From positions 32,535,051 through 32,599,050 of the forward strand of contig CM044961.1 in NCBI GenBank assembly GCA_024516035.1: 64,000 nucleotides of DNA, given 5' to 3'. Position 1 is the stretch's first letter. Each line of letters opens with the position of its first letter. Positions 11,741 to 23,290 of this stretch are shown one piece after another. Made by a program: the position numbers and the translations under genes. The DNA comes from Bactericera cockerelli. Taxonomy: Eukaryota; Arthropoda; Insecta; Hemiptera; Triozidae. A model generated the notes under the pieces. The model ran no database searches and was not told the DNA's origin. It saw only the letters and a list, made by a program, of their open reading frames with translations.

Positions 11741-11847
11741 ACCTAACTAAACTAAAACATAATGGAGAGATATATATAGTCTTGAGATTGGTTCTATATG
11801 TTTTATGATAGTACATTTACATATATATCTTATGAAAATTCATCATA

Positions 11848-11984
11848 TTTGCGTTTATCACTTTCGTGATATTACAACTACTCTAACTCGCGTTACTAAA
11901 TCTACGCTGAAACCGGGACTTGAACCATCGACCTCCAGGTTACAAGTCCGCCGACTTATCGATTGAACTACTGAGGTCGGTTAC
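11848..11984 (-). repeat. SINE family A
   Basis: Nearly complete reverse-strand copy ending in the head GAACTACTGAGGTCGG. The inverted pair with 11615-11740 is separated by about 108 bp. Confidence 0.8.
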
Positions 11985-13333
11985 ATATATCTTATGTAAT
12001 TTGTTCCTATGTATATAGAAGGAGAAAAGAGAGGGAAACAATATGAACAGAAAGATATTTTCTGGGTGTGTTCATGTGTGTGAGAGGCAAAAGGAAAGCA
12101 AGCAAGCAAGCAAAGTCCCCAGTCTCAGACTCTCAATCCCTGTCCTCAGATCTCTTGAGAGCACTCCATCAATATCTCCGATACGGTCAGCTCACTCGTG
12201 ACACCTGACTGTCAAACGCTTAGCCCCGGGTTCAACTCCCTCCCCCGACTCTTGTTTCCCCGGCGTCCATTCCTCGACGCTTTTACGCCTGCTACATTTC
12301 TTTCCCCAGCTTTTCTTGTATTTGTTTCTACAAAATAACTTCACTAAAAGGGTATACCCACCCACATTCGAAAGATAAAAATCTTCCCTGAAACTACACA
12401 TAGTACGTATACTACAAAATAACTTCACTAGGAAATAAGGGTATACAAAATAACTTCAATAGGAAATTTTAGAAAGATAAAAATCTTTCTAAAAGTACAT
12501 TTAGTACATGTTTGGGAAATGTAAATTTAAGGGCGGAATTGGTAGACGTTTTTGTAATATCTCTGTTGCGCTAAGTCTCGGATTGTGTACTGTCTAAGAT
12601 AGGGAAAACTGATGCTAAGCAATGACTTAAGTTAGACTCTTTTAGAGTCATCTTCCTTCCTTCACCCAACTTCCTCTTTTTTCTTAACCTCCTCTTTCGC
12701 CTCCTTCTCATCCCTCTTCTTCTTCCTGTCCTGCTTTCCTCCACAACCACTTGCTATTTTAGAGTCATCTTCCTCCAAACCTCTCTTCTTCTCCTTCTTT
12801 TCATTCATCTATACATTTTTCCAATCCTTCTTACTCTGAATCACCTCCTCCTCTTTTCTTCTCATTCTCCTCCTCCTCCTTCTCCTCAGCTGCCTTCTCG
12901 TCCTCCTCCTTCTCCTATTCCTCCTTCTCCACCACCTCCTCTCTCTTACTTCTCCTTCTCCTCCTCCTCCACCTGCTGTTTCCAACTCATCTTCTCCATT
13001 TATTCCGTCTTCTTTTTAATAAAATATAAAACAATTTGATGAATTGATTCCACATCTCCCTCTCTGATGGTCTCTCCAGTTATTTTCATCTCATATGTGT
13101 GTGCATTTGGGTGACATCTGGTATTTTCATCAAGGCGTCTTCGCTTTTTCCAGGTTTCAAAAATGATATCAGAATTGTTTGGAGGAAAATGTAATGAAAA
13201 ATTTTGAGGAGCATTTGCAAAGGTGTACTTACCGATCTCTTTAGTACTCTAGTTAACCAATGTAAAACTCTAAAAAGCTTTGCAGATAACCAAAAAAGCA
13301 TTAAAATAGTAGGCGTCTAGCATGAAATGTGCA
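11985..13333. other. non-genic: short direct repeats and a CTCCTT-rich tract
   Basis: 12327-12510 repeats ACAAAATAACTTCACTA and AGATAAAAATCTT blocks. 12640-13010 is almost pure pyrimidine (CTCCTCCTTCTCC). A tRNA-B-box-like GGGTTCAACTCCC lies near 12228 without the rest of a tRNA. No gene seen. Confidence 0.55.
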
Positions 13334-13550
13334 TTATAATAATATCACTCTTTAGTGGAAGGTAACCAACAGACTAGGTTATTGCTCAAAGCATTTTCTA
13401 ACACCTAACCCTCAGAATCTTATTATTATGTTTGTGGTCAGTTGGTCACATACTCAAATTAATAAGGAAAAATTCATGCATCAGGTCGGATTCAAACCAG
13501 CGGATCCCTACGCTACCTATACTTAACCACTTGACTACCAATGCACGGAT
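13334..13550 (-). repeat. SINE family D
   Basis: Complete from the ATTATTAT-type tail to the reverse-strand tRNA-like head (TAACCACTTGACTACCAATGC), with degraded B box GGATTCAAACCAGC. Confidence 0.78.
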
Positions 13551-14034
13551 TTAAAACCTTCCTATCATTAAAACCATTAGTTATTTAAAAAAAAAAAATA
13601 GAAGAAGTTCGCATTGAAAGTTCATCTGGAACACCTAAGGGCTAAATTATAAAACAGGATTAGTCAATCTTAGTGGACACTATCTCTGAACTTTCACCTT
13701 GACAACAACTGTAGAGGTCATATCTAAGCCGGGCTTTGTAGCTGTGTTTAACTTTGTGACTTTACGGAGCTATGGACAGACTTTGTGACATTTTGTTTTA
13801 CAATAACTATCGGTCAGCTGATAAAATCGAAGGTTTGATTTAGATTTACTAATACTGTTTCAACATACTGCTCGAAGTGTCTTTGTCTCTCTTTTTAAAA
13901 TCTTAGGTGTCTAATTAGACAGCTTGGTTTCGTGCTGAGTAAAGAAGTAAAATTTCACTGTTCAGGAAGGAAAGAGAGCTGAATAGATAACTTCAAGAGA
14001 ATGCAGGAGTTATGTAGGACAGATCAAACAGATA

Positions 14035-15250
14035 GAATGATAGAGAAAGTTGGTGGAAGAGAGAAAGAGAGAGATGACTGATGAAAGAAAGAGAGAGAGA
14101 TAGAGTAGGTACTGATGGAAGAAAGAGAGAGAGACAGAATACTTATGAAAGAAGGAGAGAGACAAAATACTGATGAAAGAAAGAGAGGGATAGCGTAATG
14201 ATGGAAGAAAGAGAAAGACAGAGTACTTATGGAAAGAGAGAGATGGGGTATATTCAGGAAATGAGGGAGGAAATATAATATGTACACTCTGATACGAAGT
14301 CATACAGGAAGAGAAATGGAAGAGGCTAAGAAGAACGAGAGGAGAGAGAGAGAGTGTAGGGGGAGTGTGACTGAAAGAGATAACAAGAGAAAGTCGGATT
14401 CCGAAGTAAGAGAGAGAGTGGATGAGAGAGATTTAACCATTAAGAGGAGAGAGGAGAGGAAGGTAAAGAGGGACGAACTGAAAAAGAAAAAAAAAAGAGT
14501 CTGAAGTGAGAACGATCATCAAAAATGTAATAAAAAATATAGAAGAGAAGAATTAATTCCAGAAATAGGTGAAGAAACTGAGAGGACAAGGAAAAATTAA
14601 AAAAAAAACCTTGAAGAGGAAACTTAAATGAAAATTGGAAGAAAAAAAAAAAAAACAACAACGAAACAATAACTGAAGAAGAAAAAAATTTAAAACTCAG
14701 GTAAGGTATCTGAATGAAAAGTGGAAAAAGAAATGAATGACAAGAATAAATAAAAAGGTAAAGAGAAAGAAACTGGAATTGGACTAAAAAAATATGGCAA
14801 GCAAAATTGAAGACTATAGGATTGATATAAATATTTGTCCGAAAAGTACAACAGTACTTAAAGGGATTTTCATAACTAAAAGAGACGATTTAAGAAATGT
14901 TGAAATAAATCTTATAAAATCTATAATATGGAAGAATATAAATTATTGAGGAAGAACAGCACAGGAGGAACAAAGGGAGAAGGAAGTGAAGGAATAACTG
15001 AAGAAGATAAGAATCAATGGAAAAAGAAGAAAATTATATAGATGAAAGAACTGAAGAGTAAATAAGATGGAGAAGGAGAAGGATGAGAAGGAATAGGGTA
15101 GGTACCTGAAGAAGACGATAAGAAGAAATAGAAGAGGAAATTAAGAATCAATGGAAAAGACGAAAAGAAAGGTAGGTTAAATGAATGAAGAGCAAAGAAG
15201 AAGTAGATCTTCTGGCAAATAAATTACCTAAAGAAGAAAATTGAAGATAT
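14035..15250. repeat. purine-rich tract (GA repeats, then A/G-rich)
   Basis: Repeated GAAAGAGAGAGA units with period near 40 at 14050-14230 (GATGGAAGAAAGAGAGAGA), then AG-rich sequence to about 15250. Open frames are Arg/Glu/Lys or Ser/Leu strings produced by composition. Confidence 0.7.
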
Positions 15251-15265
15251 GGAAAAAAGTTATCA

Positions 15266-15402
15266 TGTTTGTATTAATCATCTTTCGAGATATCACAACT
15301 ACTCAAACTCGCTTCACCAAATCTACGCTGAAAGTGGGACTTGAACCACCGACCTCCAGGTTACAAGTCTGCCGCCTTATCGGTCAAGCTACTGAGGTTG
15401 GT
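15266..15402 (-). repeat. SINE family A
   Basis: Full reverse-strand copy set within the purine-rich tract; head CAAGCTACTGAGGTTGG, B box GGACTTGAACCACC. Confidence 0.8.
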
Positions 15403-15564
15403 AAAAAATAATAGAAGAAATGGAAGAAGAGGAAAGAAAAAGAGAAGAAGTGGACAAGAAAGTGGAAAAATAACTTGGGAAGATAACAGATATAAAAATA
15501 CGAAAAGAGGTGTAGGTGAAATAACTGAAAAGAAAATAGAAGAAACATGATTTCCTCTTATTAC

Positions 15565-15933
15565 TTACTTTCCGTGTCCGCTACTAACACTTCCGTCAGA
15601 TCTTGTGTTTCCAGTGCTCAGCAACATGAATATTTTATGATTCCAGTGCTCAGCAGCATGAATAGCTGCCTCATTCGCCTGCAACAGGTCGTCATGTGTG
15701 CAGGTTTGAGTCAGCAGATCACAGGTGAGCAGATGTTCGTGGGTCTGCTCCAAGCCACAATCGCAGTCAGGATCCTCCTCGTACCCCCATTTTTTTAGGT
15801 TCGTTCTGCATCTTGACACGCCGGATCTAAGGCGGTTCAGAGTTTTCCAGGTGTGAAAGGGAAGGTGGTATCCAGGTGGAGGTTCCTCTTTCAGGTCGAT
15901 CAGAGGTTCCAGCAGCAGTTGTTTCCAGAGCAT
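15565..15933 (-). mobile_element. non-LTR retrotransposon C-terminal fragment
   Basis: A 122-residue frame reads LPFHTWKTLNRLRSGVSRCR, then WGYEEDPDCDCGLEQTHEHLL and TC. This arrangement, an R-rich stretch followed by CxCG...HxxxxC, ends the ORF2 of many jockey/CR1-type LINEs. It is cut upstream at 15933, where a family D SINE begins, so it is a 5'-truncated dead copy. Confidence 0.75.
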
Positions 15934-15935
15934 TT

Positions 15936-16163
15936 ATCTGGTAGTCAAGTGGTTAACGCGCTAGTCTGGTAATCCAGGTAGCGTAGGGATCCGTTGTTTC
16001 GAATCCCACCCAGTGCACGAATTTTTCCTCATTAATTTGAGTTCGTGACCACATACTAATAAGACTCTGAGGGGTATTAGGTGGTAGAAAATGCTTTGAG
16101 CATAAACCTCGCCTGGTGGTTACCTTCCACTAAAGAGTATTATTATTATTATTATTATTAAGA
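15936..16163 (+). repeat. SINE family D, full length
   Basis: tRNA-like head CTGGTAGTCAAGTGGTTAAC with B box TTTCGAATCCCACC. The body has TTAATTTGAGTTCGTGACCA, GGTGGTAGAAAATGC and CTTCCACTAAAGAGT, then (ATT)n. This is the reference copy for family D. Confidence 0.85.
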
Positions 16164-17165
16164 AGAGGAAAGAAGATTTAAGGAGGATGAGGAATACGGA
16201 ACACAATGAAGGTAGATGGGTTGGGGTGGGGCACATGGAATACCGAACATAGAATAATATATGGAACAGGTATATGTATAAAAGATGTTTTGTATGTCGG
16301 AATATGGAATAAGAATAGACATGAAAGATGATGACCTAGAGATAATGCCGAAATGACAGAATAAGACCGAGACACATTATAGGTGAAAATGAAATAATAG
16401 ATTATGTAAAATACAAAATTTTGGAATGGAAGTGTAAGTAATTTAACATATGATAATAAATTTTACAAATTATAAAATTGCATAAATATAATTATGGAAA
16501 ATTTTTTTTAGATAATATTATCACTCTGTATGTAAACAACTTTTACATACAGAGACGCTATTTTATTTATTATTTAAGTAATATGTGAACTCAGAATAAA
16601 TTCACAATATCTATAATGTAATTATTTTATGTATAAAAAAAGAGGTAAAAATACAAAAGAAAGAAAATGTGATGCACAAAAAGTCAGTTTACCTCAAAAG
16701 CTTCACCGCTCTCTAAAAAAAACCCACCCCCTCTAAACCTTACAGCTCATTAAGACACAAAGGCCTCTTTTATTGCTTTTTTATTACACATGAATTTTAG
16801 ATCCGAAAGGAGAAATTATTTTCTTTGTTGAAAAAAATTCATAATTAAAATTCTACATGAACGTTTTAAAAACCCTTTTTATATTAAGTTGAAAAATTAT
16901 AGGGGCATCTAAATTAGGAGCTTTAGAATTAGAGCTTTTAAAAAATTGTGTTTTGTTTTCATGGCTACATTGTTTTGTATATGCAAAGGTAGATAGATAT
17001 AAAATCCATGCATGTATTTCCATAGAATGTGGATATTCTTTTTGGAACTTAGCCTTTCCACTGACCGCTAAAAAAATCAGAGGTTGGTCAGTGTCATCTT
17101 CACTACCACAGTGCCAATTACTGAAATTTACAGGAAAATTTAAAATTCATTTTTCTAATTTGGCT
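16164..17165. other. AT-rich DNA, no gene; short foldback
   Basis: Contains CTCTGTATGTAAA and its complement TTTACATACAGAG around 16524-16554 (13-bp arms). Nothing coding is recognised. Confidence 0.5.
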
Positions 17166-17167
17166 AA

Positions 17168-17268
17168 ACTGCATGGTTATATCACGACAGAGGTTTTACC
17201 CTCCATTCGCTAGAAACTCACAAATCAGGCATCAGCTACTCAAATTAACCTTGCCCAGGCCAAGAGAA
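17168..17268 (-). repeat. SINE family E fragment
   Basis: Reverse-strand core only: TTTTACCCTCCATTCGC followed by GAAACTCACAAATCAGG. Confidence 0.6.
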
Positions 17269-17883
17269 GTCAGGCCAAATATTTCTAAATTATTGCACAC
17301 TGCGATTTTTTTTTCATGTCAAATACCTATAAGCAGTGAGAAAAATTAAATGAAATAGTCCTGCTAAAAAATTCATTAAAATGGTTTTCCCTTTGCCTCT
17401 CTCTTTATTCAAGAAGAAAAGGTAAAAAGAAGAAGTAGTTATCAAGGGACCAAATTCTTGGGGTAATACCATCTCGTTCAAGATAATTTTCACTTGTCTA
17501 ATTGAGATTTATGAATGCGAAAATAATGCAAGGGGCAAGATGTGCATTCAGACAACGGGCCATTAAAACATTAAATAATTATGAAATCATAAAAGAAAAA
17601 AAATAAAAGATTTTTAATACAATAAAAAAGAAAACACAAGAGATATCCTACCTTAAAAAAATAAAAAATAAAATAAAAATAAGGTGGGAGAAAAAGTGCG
17701 CATCATGGTAAATAAAGGATTTTTTTAACTCTTTTATTCAGGGTAATTTTTTAACTCCTTTAATTTTCTCTCTCCAGCCCCGTTGGGAAAAGTTAATATT
17801 ACCTCGCGAAATTACCGCGAAAAAACGGTGTTCTCCGGTCAAAATGATGCAGACTTTTCGCCTAACGTCTCTTTATAAGCATT

Positions 17884-18143
17884 ACTAGCCGTTTGCCCGT
17901 ACTTCGCAACGGGACTAAATTTCAAATTAACTAGGGCATGGCCGTACTGCTGGACAGCCATGCCTTTTTGAACTTTTTATAATTTTTATGGGCAAAGCGA
18001 TAATGGTTTTGGGGGGACCTATTCTCTTGAAAATTTCGATATCTGTTACCGTTTGGGCTGTGGTATTGTAAAAAGACAACCCCTAATATAGATACATAGT
18101 CAGCCACGCACAGATATGAGTTTTATATATGTATAGAGATTAG
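17884..18143. repeat. repeat family I, second copy
   Basis: ACTAGCCGTTTGCCCGTACT to GTATAGAGATTA. It shares GCAACGGGACTAAATTTCAA and GCCTTTTTGAACTTTTTATA with 9246-9502. The centre differs. Confidence 0.62.
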
Positions 18144-18233
18144 TCATTCGACGGGGGTTTTACCCTCCATTTGTTGGAAACTCCGAAAACTAAAGAAACC
18201 TCTCAGGACACAGAATTGTTTTATTAAAAATAT

Positions 18234-18385
18234 GGACCGACCTCAATAGCTTGATCGATAAAGCGGCGGAGTTGTAACCAAGTCGGTCGGTCGAAAGGTG
18301 GAGGTCGGTGGTTCAAGTCACGGTTTCAGATTTAGCTAAGCGAGTTTGAGTAGTTGTGATATCACGAATTAACACAAATATGATA
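18234..18385 (+). repeat. SINE family A
   Basis: Complete, with an extra ~25-bp GTCGGTCGGTCG-containing insertion between the A and B boxes that looks like slippage. Confidence 0.78.
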
Positions 18386-18493
18386 ACCTGAAACTTAAAT
18401 AAGGAAAGTAAAAAAACTGTGCCTCTTAAGGACACGAAATAATTATTATTAAAAATATGGTTTACCCTCAAAAATGCTTGTCGTTTTCTCTAT

Positions 18494-18534
18494 GTATACA
18501 GGGTGTAATGTAACAGCTGTTTCACCCTGTATAC
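18494..18534. mobile_element. 41-bp palindromic remnant with CAGGGTG...CACCCTG ends
   Basis: GTATACAGGGTG and its complement CACCCTGTATAC enclose 17 bp. The ends match those of the larger elements at 686 and 3836, so this is probably an extreme internal-deletion derivative. Confidence 0.55.
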
Positions 18535-18654
18535 CTACTACCAAGAATGCGAGTTTATGAATATGCCATTTTCTATGATTGCCTATCTCTCTACCACTCA
18601 GCCTTGTATATCCTTGCATCCTTCTTTATCAAAGTTGCCGCTTGAGTTATTAGA

Positions 18655-18790
18655 CTCCATCAAATATATCTCTCTCTCACTCTCTCTCTCTCTTCTTTTT
18701 TACTCTCTCTCACTCTTCCTTCTCTCTCTCTTTATTTTCTCTTTGTCTATCTCTTTTTCTTTTCTCTCTCTCTCTCTCTCTCTCCAAAGA
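18655..18790. repeat. (TC)n microsatellite
   Basis: Interrupted TCTCTC tract. A 96-residue Ser/Leu-rich open frame over it is compositional. Confidence 0.8.
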
Positions 18791-19257
18791 AATAAATATA
18801 TTCCGCCCATACAGATGAGTGCTCTGTCTACAGGACGTCACTTTTGACAAATCGTCACCACACCCAACGTTGCTTATCCTGGAGGTTTTCGTATGGAACC
18901 ACTTGTATTCTTTTTTATGTCAGGGGTTCTCAATCGAACTCTGAACTAACCTGCCTTTCAATCCAAAGGTCGCCGGTTCGAGAATAATGTCGGGCAAAAA
19001 ATATTAGTAACTATTTACTTTCTATTAGATTGTTTTTTATGGTGAACGTTTCATTAACTTAAAACTGGCTACATTAACCTCACCCAGTCTGGGTGGGGCT
19101 GGGAGTAACCAGCTATGGCATCACAAAAGTCAAATCCAGGAAATATTTATTTTATTATTATTTTTAACAGTTTTTTTTATCGTATCCATCAAACATGAGT
19201 TTCGACGCGAGAATTGAATTGAATAATATAGTTCTTTTTATTTGTTCAATAATAATA

Positions 19258-19495
19258 TTTCTTCATAGTATTATTATTATGAAACTCTTTATTAGAAGAA
19301 CATAATTATCCAAACAAATAATGATGGTAAAAATTGAAATACAAAATTGACAGTATTAATATAATCAGGAAAAAAAGTAAACAAAATATATACATAATAT
19401 GTCCTAACTAAAGGGCGGGGTTATTGCCTTTGGCAATCTCTTCCACCCAACCCTTATCTCCTAAGCTTATACAAAATTCTGAGGAGAAATTTCAT
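19258..19495 (-). repeat. repeat family L, LINE 3'-end-like
   Basis: Plus strand reads CTTTATTAGAAGAACATAAT...GTCCTAACTAAAGGGC...GGCAATCTCTTCCACCCAAC. Related copies occur at 24405, 39335 and 42012. A poly(A)-like edge and conserved distal segment suggest a 3' UTR of a non-LTR retrotransposon in antisense; that class is inferred. Confidence 0.55.
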
Positions 19496-19548
19496 ACCCC
19501 AAGGTAGTGCTCGTTTACTGTACTCAACATTGTAAAACCTTCTCTTAT

Positions 19549-19845
19549 AGTAATAATAACACTCTTTAGTGGAAGGTTAACACTCATTAACCAGGCGAGG
19601 TTAATGCTCAAAGCATTTTCTACCACCTAACCTTCAACTTCAAGTTTCAACTTGGTAAAAATAAAAAAATAAAATAAGGATCATGTAGGTACCTACAACC
19701 TTCAGAGTCTTATTATTACGTGATATAACAAACTCAAATTAATGAGGAAAAATTCATGCACTGGTTGGGATTCGAACCAACGGATGCCTATACGATACCG
19801 GGATTACTAGACTAGTGCGTTAACCACTTGACTAACAGCGCATAA
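19549..19845 (-). repeat. SINE family D, interrupted
   Basis: Full reverse-strand copy; about 70 bp of AT-rich sequence between CCACCTAACC and CTTCAGAGTC separates its body. Confidence 0.75.
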
Positions 19846-19994
19846 TTCTCTTGATTGAGTGAGAGACCCCGACTCCGCAAATACTGCACTCTTGATATTA
19901 TTGATGAGTAGCAGTCAATACTATTGATGGGAGCTCATTAATATTGAGTATGGGCGGAACATTCCGACATTTGCTCTCAAGACTGTGAGTGCAG

Positions 19995-20072
19995 GAACCT
20001 ACTCTCTCTTTCTCTCACTCTTTCTTTCTCTCTCTCTCTCTCTTTCTTTCTCTCTCTCTCTTTCTTTCTCTC

Positions 20073-20119
<47 letters not shown>

Positions 20120-20120
20120 A
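19995..20120. repeat. (TC)n/(TTTC)n microsatellite
   Basis: Long TCTCTC tract with TTTCTTTC interruptions; a smaller one lies at 20388-20440. Confidence 0.85.
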
Positions 20121-20387
20121 CCTGATTGCCATCCATCCATAATATAATATTGTACAATTAAAGCCTTCTTAACAGCTAAGAATTTAGCTCAGTCGCTACG
20201 ATATATTATTATTAAGTACGGTCACAACTTAATATTTACAATTAATATAAAGCAAAATAGATAGCGATATTTAGGGCATGAGAGCAAATCTCCATCAAAA
20301 GTTAGCATTAGCATAGGAGATTTTTTTTACTGTATTTTTAAAAAAAAATCAAATAAATGTCAAATTCAAATTAAAAATAATTCAAAT

Positions 20388-20418
<31 letters not shown>

Positions 20419-20787
20419 ATCTCTTTCTCTATCTCCGTGCAAAAAACTCTGTATTATAATATAATCGTCAATTTAACCACTATATCTCAAGGGAGACGTT
20501 AAGAACTTAAAAAATACTCTAGAAACTTGTTTTTTTTTCTCTCAAAATTTATGCTTTTTTTATCGAATTTAATTTCCAATGTCACTTTTTTCGCATAAAT
20601 CATTTTCTAGGTATTTTATTTTTTAATTTCTTTTCTTTTTGTCGAACGATTGTTTTCTTTCTGTTTCTTCAGAGCGCTCAGAATTGATTCCCTAAGGTGT
20701 CTTTAGCAAATTATCTACTTTGGTAGCTGGGAAACGAATCAAATAGCAGGCAAAAACAGGAAGTTCCGTTCTAGCGGGATTCACGTC

Positions 20788-21003
20788 TGTCCCGGAAGCT
20801 GGCAAAGGCGGCACTCTATGAAAACCCCTGACTTCTGAGAGATTCCTGAGGTCGTGGGTTCGAAACCCAGCCGAGACATGACAAGTTTATCCTCCCATTT
20901 AGGCTTTTTAACACGTAATAATGCGTCTTGGACTTACTGCTGGAATAATAGGACTTTAATAGTTCTAATCGGGCAGTATAAATAATGCGATATTATTATT
21001 TCC
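20788..21003 (+). repeat. SINE family B
   Basis: Head GTCTGTCCCGGAAGCTGGCA is rearranged between the boxes. B box GGGTTCGAAACCCAGC, full body and ATTATTATT tail are present. Confidence 0.8.
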
Positions 21004-21139
21004 TCCCTATTCCTGACGATAGCTCGAGGTAAGCTAAAAACCGTTTTGATCAAAATGTCTTATCATAATAAATTCTAAAAAAATATCCAATCATGCGGAT
21101 ATTTTCAGGTTATGCTCCTTGCAAGCTTAGCTATCAAAT

Positions 21140-21208
21140 TCTGGGTTTCGAACCCAAGACTTCTGTATTACCAGACCGACACCTTGACCACTGAGCTACA
21201 GAAACAGA
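21140..21208 (-). repeat. tRNA-like SINE head, isolated
   Basis: Reverse-strand GGGTTTCGAACCCAAGACTT and CCACTGAGCTACAGAAACAG resemble the family B head without its body. Confidence 0.55.
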
Positions 21209-21604
21209 ATAAAATATGAAGAAAATTATGAAACGTCCATTCATATGAAAAAAATTGAAATCCAAGCAAAATGAATATTTTTTTTTTTTTTTTTACATCG
21301 AAAACGAACACTAAGTGTAGAGATACTCCACCATGGTTTTTTTCCTTCCAAATAACAATGGAAGATGTATCAGCTATAATTTGAAAAGTAAAAATTACAT
21401 GATTGCTTACAATTATTTTAATTGTCCAAGGTTCGTAAATATTTCTACTAGATATTTATATATCTTATAGAAATATAGATATATCTACGAGCACTGTAAT
21501 ACCTATAATACAATCAGTCATCACATACATATACCTACAGAGTACAGATGCAACACCAAACACTGCCCATATTGTATACATCTAATTTTATACAGGGTGA
21601 CAAT

Positions 21605-21886
21605 AGTACAAAGTGAGGCACGTATGGTGACCTGGGTTCGATCCCCAGCGGGGCAGGAAATTTTTTTCTGATCTGTAATTGGATCGATGTTCGGGGTCCA
21701 CTCATACCTCGTGAGGAAAAAATGAGTAGTTACTTGTATGAGTAACGACCAGTGGTGGCATCGCCATTGTAAAAAGAAATTAATGTAAAAGAATAATTCG
21801 AAATGTGAAGGAGGCTCTTAGTAATGCTGCGCTACCCACAAAAATTATGAAGAGGCCTTGTTCTTCACCACAAATAAATACGTACA
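21605..21886 (+). repeat. SINE family C
   Basis: Head GTGACCTGGGTTCGATCCCC, body TTCGGGGTCCACTCATACCT and AGGAGGCTCTTAGTAATGCT, end ACCACAAATAAA. The A-box end is truncated. Confidence 0.82.
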
Positions 21887-22194
21887 TACACATACGTACA
21901 TATCATACGTACATACACAACTTTATATTGAATATCTCTTGAGTTCTTTTATATTTTTAGAATCAACCAACTGTATTTGAAAGGAAATAAGCTTAATATG
22001 TACTCACGCATTACCTACTAATAGTCAAAATCACAAAACAAGGTGCCTGGTTCCCCAGGTACCTTTTAGTGTAATAGTATAAGTGCATACTCGTAATTAT
22101 TTTATTTGATTAAATTTAAGTACTTATAAATATTAAATTTAGTATGTTATTGTTATTCAAATCATGCAAAGTTATTCACTCTTTTTATCTTGTT

Positions 22195-22432
22195 AATAAT
22201 AATAATAATAATAAATTCATTTTATTGAACATTTTACACCATAAATGGCTTGTATACAAAGTCACTTAAAATTAAAAGTAAAATTAAAACTTAAAAATAA
22301 GTGGAAATAAGTAAGTAAATAAATAAGTAAAGTACATTACACTGTGTATAAAAAATACATAAAAAATAAATATAATAGGTAATAAAAGTAATAAAAGTAA
22401 TATAATAAAAAAAAAAAAAAAAAAAAAAAATA
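22195..22432. repeat. AAT-rich tract and LINE-end-like AT-rich DNA
   Basis: (AAT)n then ATTCATTTTATTGAACATTT, resembling the distal edge of family L, ending in an A21 run near 22410. Confidence 0.45.
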
Positions 22433-22841
22433 TAATCTTGTTCTTGTTCAATAATTTAATTCTTCTTCTCTTTTATCTGGGATTTGGCCATAACTTTTAA
22501 ATAAAGCAAAACGCTCCACTGTAAGTTCATGATGTGCTGAACATAATCCTCTGAACAAGTCTCATCGTTGCAGGTACACCCTGTATATTTTTGACGCTAA
22601 TACGATTTTAATAACAGAGAAAAAATAATACAAAACCCCCGCATATCTCGAAGTCGACATCATAACTCTGAGGGAATATTAAATTTCAGTGAGGAAGTAC
22701 AATGTATTAACTTTAATAGTACCTACCTAGATTTATATACATACATATAAAATTTATATACATACATAATTATGTATGTATAATAATAAAGTCTGTTGTA
22801 TATACATACCTAGATTGCATATACATATACAATATAGACCT

Positions 22842-22900
22842 ACCGACCTCAGTAGCTTGATAAGTTGTCCGTTGTCTCCCGAAGGTCGGTGGTTCGAGTC
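22842..22900 (+). repeat. SINE family A head fragment
   Basis: CCGACCTCAGTAGCTTGATA then GGTCGGTGGTTCGAGTCCC; abuts the family D copy at 22905. Confidence 0.6.
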
Positions 22901-22904
22901 CCAA

Positions 22905-23290
22905 CTAATAATAATAACACTCTTTAGTGGAAGGTAACCATCAGGTGAGGTTAATGCTCAAAACATTTTCTACCACCTAAACCCTCAGAGTCTTATTATT
23001 ATGTGGTCTCATGCTCAAATTAGTCCCCTTGAGTTGAACCGCAGTCTGGCTGGGGGACTATAAACAGGGAGTAGACCAGCATTGGCTTAGTTCTGAGGGC
23101 CCTTGTCAATTATTAGCCTCCTTGTAAAGACAGTGTAGAAGTGCTAAGTCATTACTCCACTGTCTGGCTAACATCGTTCACGATGACGTGACGTGACGCC
23201 TCCCAATGATGATGATGATACTCACATTAATGAGGAAAAATTCATAAATTGGGTGGGCTAGTGCATTAACCACTTGACTACCAATGCCTG
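22905..23290 (-). repeat. SINE family D split by repeat H
   Basis: Reverse-strand D body 22905-23022 and head 23222-23290. The interior 23023-23221 is repeat family H. The junctions repeat CTCAAATTA/CTCACATTA, so H appears inserted in D. Confidence 0.72.
23023..23221. repeat. repeat family H inserted in SINE D
   Basis: Contains CAGTCTGGCTGGGGGACTAT, AACAGGGAGTAGACC and TAGCCTCCTTGTAAAGACAG; other copies at 29345, 46787 and 48365. Ends GATGATGATGAT. Class unknown. Confidence 0.6.

Noticed and set aside
12640..13010. Ser/Leu-rich coding region
   Set aside because: CTCCTT low-complexity tract.
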